A stretch of 44,595 bases of DNA from Nitrosarchaeum sp. (GCA_021414105.1 JAIOPB010000056.1:1-44595); one strand, 5' to 3'; counted from the first letter of the stretch, positions 23,057-31,751 are shown. Notes: generated by a model from the sequence alone, not told the origin. Numbers and translations are program-made.

Positions 23057-23467
23057 ATGAGCAAACCTGCTGATCTTGGTTCATTAAAAATAGGTTCATA
23101 CATTCTATTACCCGTCTCTGATCAACCCGATGGTGAGGCTTGTAGGATTACTGAATATGATACATCTAAACCTGGAAAACATGGTGCAGCAAAGGCTAGA
23201 ATTGTAGGTGTAGGTGTATTTGATGGTAAATCCAGACCCCATGTCGGACCTGTTAGCATGCAAGTACATATCCCACTAATAGACAAGAGAATGGGTCAGG
23301 TCATCTCCATTATTGGTGAAACTATCCAAATTATGGATTCAGAAACTTTTGAGACAATTGATGTCACTTTAGTTGATGCTGAAATAAATGGAACAGTTGA
23401 AAATGGACAAAATGTTGAATATTGGAAAGTAATGGGTCGAACCAAAATTATGAGAATAAAAAATTAG
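23057..23467 (+). CDS. eif5A: Translation factor aIF5A (hypusine-containing)
   Basis: Promotes peptide-bond formation at difficult sequences. The 136-residue protein has the N-terminal SH3-like domain with PGKHGAAKARIVGVGVFDGK; the first lysine after PG is the hypusine/deoxyhypusine site. The C-terminal OB domain includes VISIIGETIQIMDSETFETI. Length and motifs are standard for archaea. Starts 34 bp after the hypothetical gene; followed by a 195-bp gap containing an inverted repeat. Confidence 0.97.
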   Translation: MSKPADLGSLKIGSYILLPVSDQPDGEACRITEYDTSKPGKHGAAKARIVGVGVFDGKSRPHVGPVSMQVHIPLIDKRMGQVISIIGETIQIMDSETFETIDVTLVDAEINGTVENGQNVEYWKVMGRTKIMRIKN

Positions 23468-23555
23468 CTCTAGAATAATTACAGGTAATTCATTTTAACT
23501 ATAATTCATCTCTAAATCTTGTATTCTTTAGTGCTGTAGTATCTGAATATTGTTT

Positions 23556-23623
23556 CATTATGAGACGGCTAAAAAGTAGAAAAATACACGTTGACAGCAA
23601 AGTATTTTTGACATCTCATAATG
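23556..23623. repeat. 10-bp inverted repeat upstream of the antiporter gene
   Basis: CATTATGAGA at 23556-23565 and its exact reverse complement TCTCATAATG at 23614-23623, 48 bases apart. The second copy lies about 14 bases before the A/T element (AAATTAATTATT, 23638-23649) that probably acts as the antiporter TATA box. Could be two operator half-sites looping, or one site in each orientation. Confidence 0.55.
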
Positions 23624-23662
23624 TACTTACAAACCCAAATTAATTATTGGTAATCAGAATTC

Positions 23663-24829
23663 ATGAACATCGGAATTGAACTACTTGGGGATTTAGCTTT
23701 TTTGCTTATTGCATGTGCTGCCGTAGGAGCTTTAGCGTATATCCTTAAACAACCATTAATTCTTGGTTTTCTTGCTGCTGGTATTTTGATTGGTCCATTT
23801 GGACCGTTTGGTCTTATCAAAAATATTGAAATGCTAAATAACTTTTCTGATATTGCAATTGTTTTACTGTTGTTTGGTGTGGGACTATCATTCCCACTAT
23901 CAAAATTACGCGGAGTAGGAAAAGTAGGAATTACAATTGCAGTAATTGAAGTGTTAGTGATGCTTGGTATAGGTTTTACATTGGGTACATTATTTGGATG
24001 GAATTTTTACGACTCTATGTTTTTGGCGGCTGCATTATCAATAAGCTCTACGGCAGTAATTATTAAAGTACTAGAAGACAGAGGCAACATAGAGACTACA
24101 TCTGGATTGTTATTGACAGGTGTGCTAGTAATTGAAGATATTATTGCAATAGTAATGATTAGCACAATGCATTCTGGAATAGTCACTGGCTCCTTTGAAT
24201 TTTCAGTATTGATATGGACCATTGCAAAGATTAGCATATTTTTTGCAGCTACCCTTATACTTGGAATTTTGCTTGTCCCAAAACTGTTCAATATAATTGC
24301 AAAACTGGAACGATTTGAAATTACTATTACATTTGCATTAGGACTAGCATTTGGATTATCATTTCTGACGTATAATCTTGGATTTTCTGCTGCAACCGGT
24401 GCATTTTTGGCAGGTGTGATAATTGCAGGATCCAAGTTCTCTGATGACATATCTACTTTGATCACCCCAATCAGAGAAGTCTTTGTTGCAATATTTTTTG
24501 TAACAATTGGTGCTTTGATGAATCTATCTGCAATTGGCACATTTTGGGTTCCAGTTGTAGTAATTACAGCTGTGACAATATTGGGAAAAATAATTGGAGT
24601 CTATACTGGAGTGAAACTATTTGGAACTAGTAAACAGTACGCACTTGCAATAGGTCTAAGTATGGCATCACTTGGCGAGTTTTCATTTATTGTATTAAAA
24701 ACAGGAAAAGATCTTGGTGTAATAAGTGACATGTTGTTTCCAATAGTTGGGATGGTTGTAGTATTGACCACATTTATTGGTGTAATGATGGCAAAAAAAG
24801 GAATAAAGACAGTTGAAGTGTATGAATAA
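23663..24829 (+). CDS. Cation/proton antiporter, CPA2 (KefB/NapA-like) family, membrane domain only
   Basis: A 388-residue polytopic membrane protein with about 12 hydrophobic segments. The sequence follows the CPA2 fold: PLILGFLAAGILIGPFG near residue 35, IVLLLFGVGLSFPLSKL, SISSTAVIIKVLEDRG and TGVLVIEDIIAIVMI (acidic residue in the ion site), then the second repeat with GFSAATGAFLAGVIIAGS and a final ASLGEFSFIVLKTG. It lacks the cytoplasmic RCK/TrkA-N domain seen in KefB/KefC. Exchanges Na+ or K+ for H+, direction unknown. Single gene with an inverted repeat upstream. Confidence 0.92.
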   Translation: MNIGIELLGDLAFLLIACAAVGALAYILKQPLILGFLAAGILIGPFGPFGLIKNIEMLNNFSDIAIVLLLFGVGLSFPLSKLRGVGKVGITIAVIEVLVMLGIGFTLGTLFGWNFYDSMFLAAALSISSTAVIIKVLEDRGNIETTSGLLLTGVLVIEDIIAIVMISTMHSGIVTGSFEFSVLIWTIAKISIFFAATLILGILLVPKLFNIIAKLERFEITITFALGLAFGLSFLTYNLGFSAATGAFLAGVIIAGSKFSDDISTLITPIREVFVAIFFVTIGALMNLSAIGTFWVPVVVITAVTILGKIIGVYTGVKLFGTSKQYALAIGLSMASLGEFSFIVLKTGKDLGVISDMLFPIVGMVVVLTTFIGVMMAKKGIKTVEVYE

Positions 24830-25062
24830 TCCAATCTAAAATTATTAAATTCTAATCATTAAACTATCGTTGAATTTGAATTTACAATTTTTAAAAAATT
24901 TAGGTTTTATTTAATGAATCTGTATGAACATCTAATTTATACAACCACATACGGTTGCTGGATTTTGCATTATGGGATATATTTGACCTCTACACACTGG
25001 TTTACAAGGACATGTTTATAGATAATTTATGTTACCACATGGATATACAAATAACATTCACA
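24830..25062. other. Intergenic region before the sRNA, no supported gene
   Basis: A/T-rich gap. CAACC-ACATAC-GGTTG at 24940-24955 can form a weak 5-bp hairpin. A short plus-strand frame from 24955 runs into the C/D box sRNA and I treat it as a shadow. Nothing else supported. Confidence 0.4.
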
Positions 25063-25073
25063 GCTAAAATAAT
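25063..25073 (+). promoter_or_regulatory. Possible TATA element of the C/D box sRNA
   Basis: CTAAAATAATG centred about 22-24 bases before the predicted 5' end of the sRNA at 25090. Confidence 0.4.
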
Positions 25074-25089
25074 GCATATTCAAAGTAGT

Positions 25090-25158
25090 ATGGGTGCTGA
25101 TGATGAGCGGAAAAGCCGTCTGATGTTTGATGAGGATTATGAGTAATGAAGCATCCAT
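25090..25158 (+). ncRNA. C/D box sRNA, predicted guide for elongator tRNA-Met C34
   Basis: Box C ATGATGA at 25100-25106, 13-base spacer, box D' CTGA at 25120-25123, 4-base gap, box C' TGATGA at 25128-25133, 12-base spacer, box D-like ATGA at 25146-25149. The flanks ATGGGTGCT (25090-25098) and AGCATCCAT (25150-25158) form a 9-bp stem with one G-U pair. The second guide GGATTATGAGTA is complementary to a CUCAUAA anticodon loop plus its 3' stem. The fifth base upstream of box D pairs with C34. Cm34 of elongator tRNA-Met is a known C/D sRNA target in other archaea. The D box deviates (ATGA not CTGA). The target of the first guide is unknown. Confidence 0.75.
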
Positions 25159-25194
25159 GCCTTTCTTTGAATATTTGTTAAATTATTTTGCAAG

Positions 25195-25884
25195 ATGAAA
25201 CTAGCAGCTCTTTTTTCAGGTGGAAAAGACAGTACCTATTCTATTTTCTTGGCAAAAAAACAAGGTCATGAAATAAAATGTCTCTTGAGTGTTTTCCCCA
25301 AGTCTGATGAAAGTCACTTATTACATCATCCTAATTTACAATGGACCCATCTGCAATCTCAATCAATGCAAATACCTCAATTGACAATTAAATCTGAATT
25401 CGATGAAACTGACAATGAAATAAACTCATTAGAAAAAATTCTGATCCAAGCTATAGATGAATATCAAATAGAAGGATTAGTACATGGTGGTATCCAAAGT
25501 CAATTTCAAAAAGAAAAATTTGAAAATTTATGTGATAAGTTAAATCTCAAATCAATCACACCATTATGGAATCGTAACCCGCTAGAGTACATGACTGAAC
25601 TGATATCCTCTAATTTTGTATTTATCATTACCAGTGTTTCATCAGGTGGATTAGATGATTCATGGCTTGGTAAAATAATTACAAAAAATGATGTTGATAA
25701 TCTTTATGTGCTCTCTCAAAAATTTGGTTTTAATTTAAATTTTGAAGGCGGAGAAGCAGAAACATTTGTTGTAGATTGTAGTCTTTTTTCACATGCCATT
25801 AAAATTATTCAAGGAAAAAAAATTTGGGACGGTTATAGAGGAAGGTTTGAAATAGTGGATGCGAGGCTAAATTACAATGCTTGA
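25195..25884 (+). CDS. dph6: Diphthine-ammonia ligase (Dph6-like PP-loop ATPase)
   Basis: Catalyses the last step of diphthamide synthesis on elongation factor 2, using ATP and ammonia. The 229-residue protein has the PP-loop SGGKDSTYS at residues about 9-17. It also carries the family's later motifs: VHGGIQSQFQKEKFENLCD, TPLWNRNPLEYM and FEGGEAETFVVDCSLF (EGGE-ETFV is diagnostic). Start ATG 25195. Its stop lies 8 bp inside srp54, so the two are co-translated. Confidence 0.92.
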   Translation: MKLAALFSGGKDSTYSIFLAKKQGHEIKCLLSVFPKSDESHLLHHPNLQWTHLQSQSMQIPQLTIKSEFDETDNEINSLEKILIQAIDEYQIEGLVHGGIQSQFQKEKFENLCDKLNLKSITPLWNRNPLEYMTELISSNFVFIITSVSSGGLDDSWLGKIITKNDVDNLYVLSQKFGFNLNFEGGEAETFVVDCSLFSHAIKIIQGKKIWDGYRGRFEIVDARLNYNA

Positions 25885-27202
25885 TAGTCTAAAGAATAAT
25901 CTGCGTGATGCAATCAAGAAAATTGTAAAATCTTCTGGCATAGATGAAGATCTTATCAAAGAATTGTCAAAAGATGTTCAAAGGGCATTATTGCAATCTG
26001 ATGTCAATGTAAGGCTAGTTCTTGAAATTACAAAACAATTAGAAGCACGTTCATTAAACGAAACGCCTCCTCCCGGGTTGTCAAGAAAAGATCATATTGT
26101 AAAGATTTTGTATGATGAACTTGCAAAGTTGTTAGGTAGAGAAACCGATTTTGATTTCAAACCTGGCAAACAAAATAAAATAATTATGCTTGGAATTCAA
26201 GGAAGTGGAAAAACAACTGTAACTGCAAAACTTGCTAAATTTCTAACTAAACAAGGTTACAAAGTTGGTGTAATAGGAGCTGATACATACAGACCAGGAG
26301 CATTAGTTCAATTACAAACTATGTGTGAAAAATCAAATGTTGAAGTATATGGTGAACCAAACAACAAAAATTCTCCTGATATCGTAAAAAATGGTTTAAA
26401 TCATTTTGAAAAATTGCCTTTAGATGTAATCCTAATTGATACTGCTGGACGACATAAAGAAGAAAAAGATCTACTGGCAGAAATGGAACAAATTAACAAA
26501 GTTACTGCGCCTGATCTTGCAATACTTGTTATTGATGGAACTATTGGCCAACAATGCTTCAATCAAGCGGAGGCATTTCATAAGACAATTCCTGTTGGTG
26601 GAATTATTATTACAAAATTAGATAGTTCTGCAAAAGGTGGTGGTGCAATTGCAGCTTCTGCTGCTACTGGTGCACAAATCATGTATATTGGAACAGGAGA
26701 ACGAATTGATGATTTAGAAAAATTTTCTCCAACTAGATTTGTTGGCAGATTACTTGGAATGGGTGATATTCAAGCAGTTTTAGATTTGGCAAAAAGATTA
26801 GAAAATGAAGGAGATGATGTTAGACTAAAACGAATTTCAAGTGGGAAAATGAATATGGATGATTTTTTCTACCAATTAGAAGAAGTGACCAAAGTAGGCT
26901 CATTGAAAGGATTTCTTGATAACATGCCTGGTCTTTCAGGTATGGTAAAAGATGATCAATTAGATCAAATGGAAGGAAGAGTGTCAAAATGGAGATTCAT
27001 TATTCAAAGTATGACCAAGACGGAAAAAGCTGATCCTGATCTGTTAAATTCATCTCGAATTAAAAGAATTTCAAGAGGTTCTGGTTGGCCAGAACACGAA
27101 GTTAAGGAACTGCTCAAAAATTATAAAAATTCAAAAAATATGATGAAGGCATCAAAAGGAAGACAAATGCAAGGTGCACTTCGTCGTATGGGTTTTGGTT
27201 AG
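25877..27202 (+). CDS. srp54: Signal recognition particle 54 kDa protein (SRP54/Ffh)
   Basis: GTPase that recognises signal sequences and docks to FtsY at the membrane. The 441-residue protein has an N domain (about 1-90). Its G domain has G1 [27 protein letters not shown]3 [25 protein letters not shown] and [12 protein letters not shown]. The methionine-containing M domain runs from about 300, with [17 protein letters not shown] for RNA binding. It overlaps dph6 by 8 bp; pus10 follows after 28 bp. Length normal. Confidence 0.97.
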   Translation: MLDSLKNNLRDAIKKIVKSSGIDEDLIKELSKDVQRALLQSDVNVRLVLEITKQLEARSLNETPPPGLSRKDHIVKILYDELAKLLGRETDFDFKPGKQNKIIMLGIQGSGKTTVTAKLAKFLTKQGYKVGVIGADTYRPGALVQLQTMCEKSNVEVYGEPNNKNSPDIVKNGLNHFEKLPLDVILIDTAGRHKEEKDLLAEMEQINKVTAPDLAILVIDGTIGQQCFNQAEAFHKTIPVGGIIITKLDSSAKGGGAIAASAATGAQIMYIGTGERIDDLEKFSPTRFVGRLLGMGDIQAVLDLAKRLENEGDDVRLKRISSGKMNMDDFFYQLEEVTKVGSLKGFLDNMPGLSGMVKDDQLDQMEGRVSKWRFIIQSMTKTEKADPDLLNSSRIKRISRGSGWPEHEVKELLKNYKNSKNMMKASKGRQMQGALRRMGFG

Positions 27203-27230
27203 AATTACCATCCATTTGTTAAAAATTAAC

Positions 27231-28382
27231 ATGGCTACAATCAAAGAAATCATTCCTATCGCAAATCAAATCATAAAAGATTATGATTTATGTGATAGCT
27301 GTTTAGGTAGGCTTTTTTCTAAACAAATGAACCTATCATCAAATAAATTACTTGGAAAAAAATTAAAAACATCTGTAAGGCAATCATCTAAAAAATGTTT
27401 TATTTGTAACAATCTTCTAGATAATCTTACACCATATCTGAAATTAATGTTGGATGCTTCTTCCAAATATGATTTTTCATCTATGGTTGTTGGGGCTTTA
27501 ATTAAACCATCCATAATAGATCGGGATGATTATATAAGATCAAAATACAAACTACGAGGAATTGATAGTGTTAAAACTGGTATCACCAAAGAACTTGGAA
27601 AACAATTCACTAAAAAAATAAAGAAAACAGTTGATTTTCTAAACCCAGATCTTACTTTTACAATTAATTTTAAAGATGAATCGTGTCAACTACGTTCAAA
27701 ACCTATTTTATTACATGGAAGATATACCAAATCCGAGAGAGGATTACCTCAAAAACAAAAACCATGTGTTAATTGTTCTGGAAAAGGTTGCAGAAGTTGT
27801 AATTTTCATGGTATCTCTGAGTATGATAGTGTTGAAGGTAAGATTTCTGAATTTCTTTTTAATACCTTTGGCGGAACAACTGCAAAATTTACTTGGGTTG
27901 GTGGCGAAGATAAATCTAGTTTGGTTTTAGGTTCGGGGAGGCCATTTTTTGTCAAAATTCAAAACCCCGTCAAAAGAAATCTCTCTATGCCCCGAAAAAT
28001 ATCCTCTGATTCTATCATCGTACATAATTGCAAAATAATCTCTGATCCTCCAAAAACACCCATTAAATTTAATTCCTCAATAGAACTGAAAATTTCTACA
28101 GAAAATGAAATTCAATCTGCCACTATGAAGAACCTACAGATTCTGCTAAGTGAACCTATAGTAGTTTATGAAAAATCTGGGAAACGATCCGAAAAATGTA
28201 TTTCTGATTTAAAATATAAAAAAACTTCAAAAAATAGTTTTACTTTATTTATTAAGGCAGATGGTGGATTACCTGTAAAACGATTTGTAGATGGTGATGA
28301 TGTATCTCCTGGAATTCGTCAAATTATTAATGATAAATGTATGTGCATAACGTTTGATTTTCTTGAAATTGACCTAAAATGA
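27231..28382 (+). CDS. pus10: tRNA pseudouridine synthase Pus10
   Basis: Makes pseudouridine 54 and 55 in the T loop of archaeal tRNAs. The 383-residue protein has the N-terminal THUMP-related zinc-binding part (CDSCLGRLFSKQM, CFICNNLL) and a second Cys cluster in KPCVNCSGKGCRSCNFHGI. The catalytic domain contains WVGGEDKSSLVLGSGRPFFV, where the aspartate before KSS is at the expected catalytic position. The start ATG 27231 is 19 codons inside a longer frame that overlaps the srp54 stop. Third gene of the dph6-srp54-pus10 operon. Confidence 0.92.
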   Translation: MATIKEIIPIANQIIKDYDLCDSCLGRLFSKQMNLSSNKLLGKKLKTSVRQSSKKCFICNNLLDNLTPYLKLMLDASSKYDFSSMVVGALIKPSIIDRDDYIRSKYKLRGIDSVKTGITKELGKQFTKKIKKTVDFLNPDLTFTINFKDESCQLRSKPILLHGRYTKSERGLPQKQKPCVNCSGKGCRSCNFHGISEYDSVEGKISEFLFNTFGGTTAKFTWVGGEDKSSLVLGSGRPFFVKIQNPVKRNLSMPRKISSDSIIVHNCKIISDPPKTPIKFNSSIELKISTENEIQSATMKNLQILLSEPIVVYEKSGKRSEKCISDLKYKKTSKNSFTLFIKADGGLPVKRFVDGDDVSPGIRQIINDKCMCITFDFLEIDLK

Positions 28383-28417
28383 TAACAATTAACTAATGCC
28401 TAATTTTTTACATAAAT

Positions 28418-28519
28418 ATGCCAATACGAAAAAGAGGTAAACATAAGCGACATGCAGATCAAAGAGCTGATCGACGTAGGAAAAAGACAGCAAAATCAGG
28501 AAAACCAAAATCCAGATAG
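28418..28519 (+). CDS. 33-residue very basic protein
   Basis: The frame MPIRKRGKHKRHADQRADRR continues to the stop with K/R-rich residues. About half of all residues are Arg or Lys and there are no cysteines. It occupies the gap between pus10 and the HExxH gene and is too short for usual gene calling. An A/T element (AATTAACTAA) lies about 25 bases upstream of the ATG. Its composition resembles small ribosomal proteins or other RNA-binding peptides. I cannot match it to a named family. Confidence 0.55.
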   Translation: MPIRKRGKHKRHADQRADRRRKKTAKSGKPKSR

Positions 28520-28558
28520 AATCAACCTTTTTACATTCAAATTTCTCGAGTGGTTATA

Positions 28559-29266
28559 ATGGATCCGTTAATACGAATGAAAGAGGCGCATCTTAAGGGA
28601 TTAATTCCAGATGATGTATATGATCTAGTTGTAAAACGTTTTCCTATAACTGTGGATGGTATTAACAGGATTGAAAAAGCCTCTGGAATACGTTATCCTA
28701 CAGCTTATGTAGAACCCTCAATTGTTATTTCATCTCCTAATCCCAATTCCTATGAATTTGGAATCTTATTTGCTCGTACTATTCCAATATTTTTTGATGA
28801 TAAATTTCATGTCGTAATTCAGATTTCAGCACCACTAGTTGCATATGGTCTTAAAGGTACAATTCATGCAATTTTGGCACACGAGTTTTTACATTTTCTG
28901 GAATTGATTAGAAAAATCTCAAAAATGAATTTACTTTCTGATGAGATTACTGGAAATCTATTTGAAAGTGTCTATGCTGATGAAACAAGATTGTTTGAAC
29001 CAAAGGTTGTATTCAAAGACAGAACTCTGTTAGATCATATCACAAAACGATTCCCAGCAGGTTTTAGAGATTATAAATTAGAAGACAAAGTGATAAAATT
29101 TTGGTTAGAGAAAAATCTTCCAAAAATAAACATCTCCCTTGATGCCAATATAGTCAAATTATCTGCTGAATCTTTATCTAAAATAAAACTGGATCCTGCA
29201 TTTTTACATAGAATAGATCAACTAGAACAAAAAAGTGCTAAAATTATTAAGAAAAAACTTTATTGA
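28559..29266 (+). CDS. Putative zinc metallopeptidase-like protein (HExxH), unknown family
   Basis: A 235-residue soluble protein whose centre reads IHAILAHEFLHFLELIRK, an HExxH zincin-type motif within a hydrophobic helix. ESVYADETRLFEPKVVF downstream might supply a third (Glu/Asp) ligand. No signal peptide, so any activity would be intracellular. I do not recognise a named family; the rest (DPLIRMKEAHLKGLIPDDVY at the start) is unfamiliar. ATG 28559 is preferred over GTG 28550. The 3' end overlaps the S27ae gene by 7 bp. Confidence 0.7.
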   Translation: MDPLIRMKEAHLKGLIPDDVYDLVVKRFPITVDGINRIEKASGIRYPTAYVEPSIVISSPNPNSYEFGILFARTIPIFFDDKFHVVIQISAPLVAYGLKGTIHAILAHEFLHFLELIRKISKMNLLSDEITGNLFESVYADETRLFEPKVVFKDRTLLDHITKRFPAGFRDYKLEDKVIKFWLEKNLPKINISLDANIVKLSAESLSKIKLDPAFLHRIDQLEQKSAKIIKKKLY

Positions 29267-29451
29267 TTAAATTCTGTTAATCCACACTTTCCGCAAGTGT
29301 TTCTATCTTTATGTTTGGACATGAAAACTCCTTTTCCGCATCTAGAACAATTTTTTCTACCTCTTGATAGTTTGTCTCCGTCAATTTTGAAATATTTATA
29401 AACATTTGGGCTAGAGCCTTTTTTTCCAGCTGATGCTTTTTTTGCTGCCAT
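29260..29451 (-). CDS. rps27ae: Ribosomal protein eS31 (S27ae)
   Basis: Small-subunit zinc-ribbon ribosomal protein, the archaeal counterpart of the ubiquitin-fused eukaryotic protein. The 63-residue product has a basic N-terminus (AAKKASAGKKGSSP), YKYFKIDGDKLSRGRKNC, and two CxxC pairs (CSRCGKG, CGKCGLTEF). Its ATG overlaps the S24e stop by one base, so it is translated with S24e. Confidence 0.95.
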   Translation of the reverse strand: MAAKKASAGKKGSSPNVYKYFKIDGDKLSRGRKNCSRCGKGVFMSKHKDRNTCGKCGLTEFNQ

Positions 29452-29789
29452 TATTCAGATTTCTCCGATTCTGGTTCAGCTGCAGTATTCACTTCAGCTT
29501 GTTTGGCTTTTGCTTTTTCCAATCTTTCAAATATTACTGGGTTGATATGTTTTTTTGCAAGCACTTCATCATCATAAACATAGAACGTTCCTGTAACCAG
29601 TGGCTTCCCTACTTGTGTTTGTAATCTCATGGGAATTACAACTTTTCCTGATAATTTGAATTCTTTTGTAATCATATCTACTGCTTCAAGTTTTTTGAGT
29701 TTTCCTGCCAATCCTGTAAAATTACAGATCAGCTCTCTTCTTGATAAGAAGGTGTTATTTACGTCGTTTATCGTCTGAATGATAGACAT
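29451..29789 (-). CDS. rps24e: Ribosomal protein eS24 (S24e)
   Basis: Small-subunit protein with an RRM-like core. The 112-residue product begins MSIIQTINDVNNTFLSRREL, followed by VTKEFKLSG-like and PLVTGTFYVYDDEVLAKKHI motifs of the family, and a C-terminal acidic tail (AAEPESEKSE) found in archaeal versions. Start ATG 29789, nine codons inside a longer frame; a TATA element at 29814-29822 gives a near-leaderless message. First gene of S24e-S27ae. Confidence 0.93.
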   Translation of the reverse strand: MSIIQTINDVNNTFLSRRELICNFTGLAGKLKKLEAVDMITKEFKLSGKVVIPMRLQTQVGKPLVTGTFYVYDDEVLAKKHINPVIFERLEKAKAKQAEVNTAAEPESEKSE

Positions 29790-29813
29790 GTACCCAAAAT
29801 CCTTAAGATATTT

Positions 29814-29822
29814 CATATAAAC
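29814..29822. promoter_or_regulatory. Shared TATA element between divergent S24e and DUF309 genes
   Basis: CATATAAAC (minus strand GTTTATATG) lies about 29 bases from the S24e ATG (29789) and about 31 bases from ATG 29849 on the other strand. Only 59 bp separate the two starts. Confidence 0.5.
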
Positions 29823-29848
29823 CTTGATTGAAATTAGAGAACAAATTT

Positions 29849-30433
29849 ATGAAATTTCAGTTAAATCATCATATGGAACGATACATGATTCATTTAAAAA
29901 ATAATGGATATCTCCCAATACATTCATCTGATCTTGTTCATAGGGCAAGAGAACTTTGTTCAGACATGCACGCATCCGTAAGAGTTGCTCGAGTAGCCAG
30001 TAAATTTCTAGAATTTGATGTTTCAATTAACCCCGATGATTTGGATCTATTAATTGGAAAATTAAGTCCAATTGGTGAATTAGACAATACAAGACATGTG
30101 ATTGAAGAAAAAATTGAAAAAGAAGAGGGGCTCAAAGATGGTGTTTTTTATTTTAATAATGAAAGATTTTGGGAGAGCCATGAATCTTTGGAAGGTGTTT
30201 GGAAAAAATGTTATGGTAAAGAAAAAGAACTTGTACAAGGAATTATTCTTCTTGCTGTTGCTTTTGCTCATGCACAAAAAAATGAGAGTAGCGTAGGTAT
30301 TGGTATGTTAGGGCGTGCATTAGAAAAATTAGGTGACTCTCCTGCTGTGTATGGTAATATTGATGTTGATAGGATTCGAAGTAAAATAAAAGAAATGCAA
30401 GTAACTAGAGATTTGGTTATATTTGAGATTTGA
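29849..30433 (+). CDS. DUF309-domain protein with N-terminal extension
   Basis: The 194-residue protein has the DUF309 signature NNERFWESHESLEGVWK followed by ELVQGIILLAVAFAHAQKNE, where the helix bundle carries conserved E, H and E residues. The roughly 95-residue N-terminal part (DLVHRARELCSDMHASVRVA and so on) is helical and not part of the minimal family. Function unknown. ATG 29849 is chosen over the TTG at 29828. The 3' end runs 17 bp into apgM. Confidence 0.8.
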   Translation: MKFQLNHHMERYMIHLKNNGYLPIHSSDLVHRARELCSDMHASVRVARVASKFLEFDVSINPDDLDLLIGKLSPIGELDNTRHVIEEKIEKEEGLKDGVFYFNNERFWESHESLEGVWKKCYGKEKELVQGIILLAVAFAHAQKNESSVGIGMLGRALEKLGDSPAVYGNIDVDRIRSKIKEMQVTRDLVIFEI

Positions 30434-31751
30434 TTAAATTAAGAGATGTTGTTACTACGTCTGCTCCTTGGATGAGACCTATACTTCCTTTCTTAGCTTG
30501 ATTCTCAGTCATTCTAGTGGTTCCGTCATTTTTGATAAAATTTCCTGACACTAAAATTGGTACAGGATCATCACTATGGCCTTTGTTGATACACGGAGTT
30601 GAATGATCTGCGGAAATAACTATGGCTACTTTATTAGAATCAATATTTGCAAGTAATGTTTTGAAAAACCGTTGATCAATCTCTTCTATATTTTTCATTT
30701 TTCCGATTGCATCCCCATCATGACCAAATTCATCTGGGCCTTTTAGATGAACATAAATTGCATTTTGAGTCTCCATTGCTTTTGCAGCTACTTTGGCTTT
30801 CTCCTCATAATCAGTTAGTCCACCTGCTTCAAATGCTTTCATTTCCAATACTTCTGAAATCCCAAGTTCTACTGGCATATCTACAATACATGAAAAGTTC
30901 ATGGAATACATTTCATTGATTGGTTTTACATCTGGATATTTGTTTCCTGCATCTCTTAGTAAAATACAACTCAGGCTTTTCTTTTTAGCATCATTTCTTT
31001 TTTTATTGATTGGACTTTCTTTCATAATTTTCAGTGATTGTTCTGTAAATTCATTAACTAATTTTGCTGTTTTCTTGGCACTTTCTGTCTCATCAAGAGG
31101 TAAACATTTTTCAATCCGTAAAAAATCTCCCACTGCTTTTGCTATTCCCATGCCTTCTACTCTAGCATATGCAGGATCTGTATTGGTGATTTGCGATGAC
31201 AGTTTTTCACCGTTTGTTCTAATTCTTACTGTGACTCTATGTCCTATTGTGGGTGATACAACTACCGATGTATTTGGGTATGAGAATTTAATTTTATTTT
31301 CAATTTCTTTTGCAACTCCATCTGCATCATTTTTTTCTATGTGTCTACCTGCTCTCCTATCTATGATTATTCCCTCATCATTTAGTGTAGCGTAATTTCC
31401 TCTTAATGCCAAGTCTCCGTCTTTAAAGTCAATTCCAACTCCTATTGCTTCTATGACGCCTCGACCTGCATAATCTACATGGTGAAATCTATATCCTAAC
31501 ATATTGAAAACTGCAATATCTGATTCTGGAGCAATTCCTTTTCCTACTGAAATTACTTCTCCAATTACTCCATTTCGTGCTAATTTGTCAAGAGTTGGTG
31601 TATTGGCAGCCTCAAGCGGTGTTTTACCACCTAAATCCGGATGTGGAAGATCTCCAACTCCATCTAAAAGAACATAGATCATATGAATATCAGAATTATT
31701 GATACTATCCATATTTCCCAGCTTTCTACTGCTCTCCTTTAAAGCTTGCAT
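30417..31751 (-). CDS. apgM: 2,3-bisphosphoglycerate-independent phosphoglycerate mutase, archaeal type
   Basis: Interconverts 3- and 2-phosphoglycerate; alkaline-phosphatase superfamily. The 444-residue protein has MIYVLLDGVGDLPHPDLGGK (metal Asp), KTPLEAANTPTLDKLARNG, GIAPESDIAVFNMLGY (catalytic serine region), later DRRAGRH, HLKGPDEFGHDGD and VISADHSTPCINKGHSDDPV. The start ATG 31751 has an A/T element (TTTTATTTT) about 21 bases upstream; ATG 31712 just before the conserved part is an alternative. Convergent with DUF309, with 17 bp overlap. Confidence 0.95.
   Translation of the reverse strand: MQALKESSRKLGNMDSINNSDIHMIYVLLDGVGDLPHPDLGGKTPLEAANTPTLDKLARNGVIGEVISVGKGIAPESDIAVFNMLGYRFHHVDYAGRGVIEAIGVGIDFKDGDLALRGNYATLNDEGIIIDRRAGRHIEKNDADGVAKEIENKIKFSYPNTSVVVSPTIGHRVTVRIRTNGEKLSSQITNTDPAYARVEGMGIAKAVGDFLRIEKCLPLDETESAKKTAKLVNEFTEQSLKIMKESPINKKRNDAKKKSLSCILLRDAGNKYPDVKPINEMYSMNFSCIVDMPVELGISEVLEMKAFEAGGLTDYEEKAKVAAKAMETQNAIYVHLKGPDEFGHDGDAIGKMKNIEEIDQRFFKTLLANIDSNKVAIVISADHSTPCINKGHSDDPVPILVSGNFIKNDGTTRMTENQAKKGSIGLIQGADVVTTSLNLIKSQI

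Noticed and set aside
24007-24540. Long minus-strand frame within the antiporter gene
   Set aside because: It is the antisense shadow of a membrane protein; the plus strand shows the CPA2 motifs.
24955-25146. Short plus-strand frame ending in an acidic stretch (ADDERKSRLMFDEDYE)
   Set aside because: The acidic residues are produced by the TGATGA boxes of the C/D sRNA; the RNA structure explains the sequence better.
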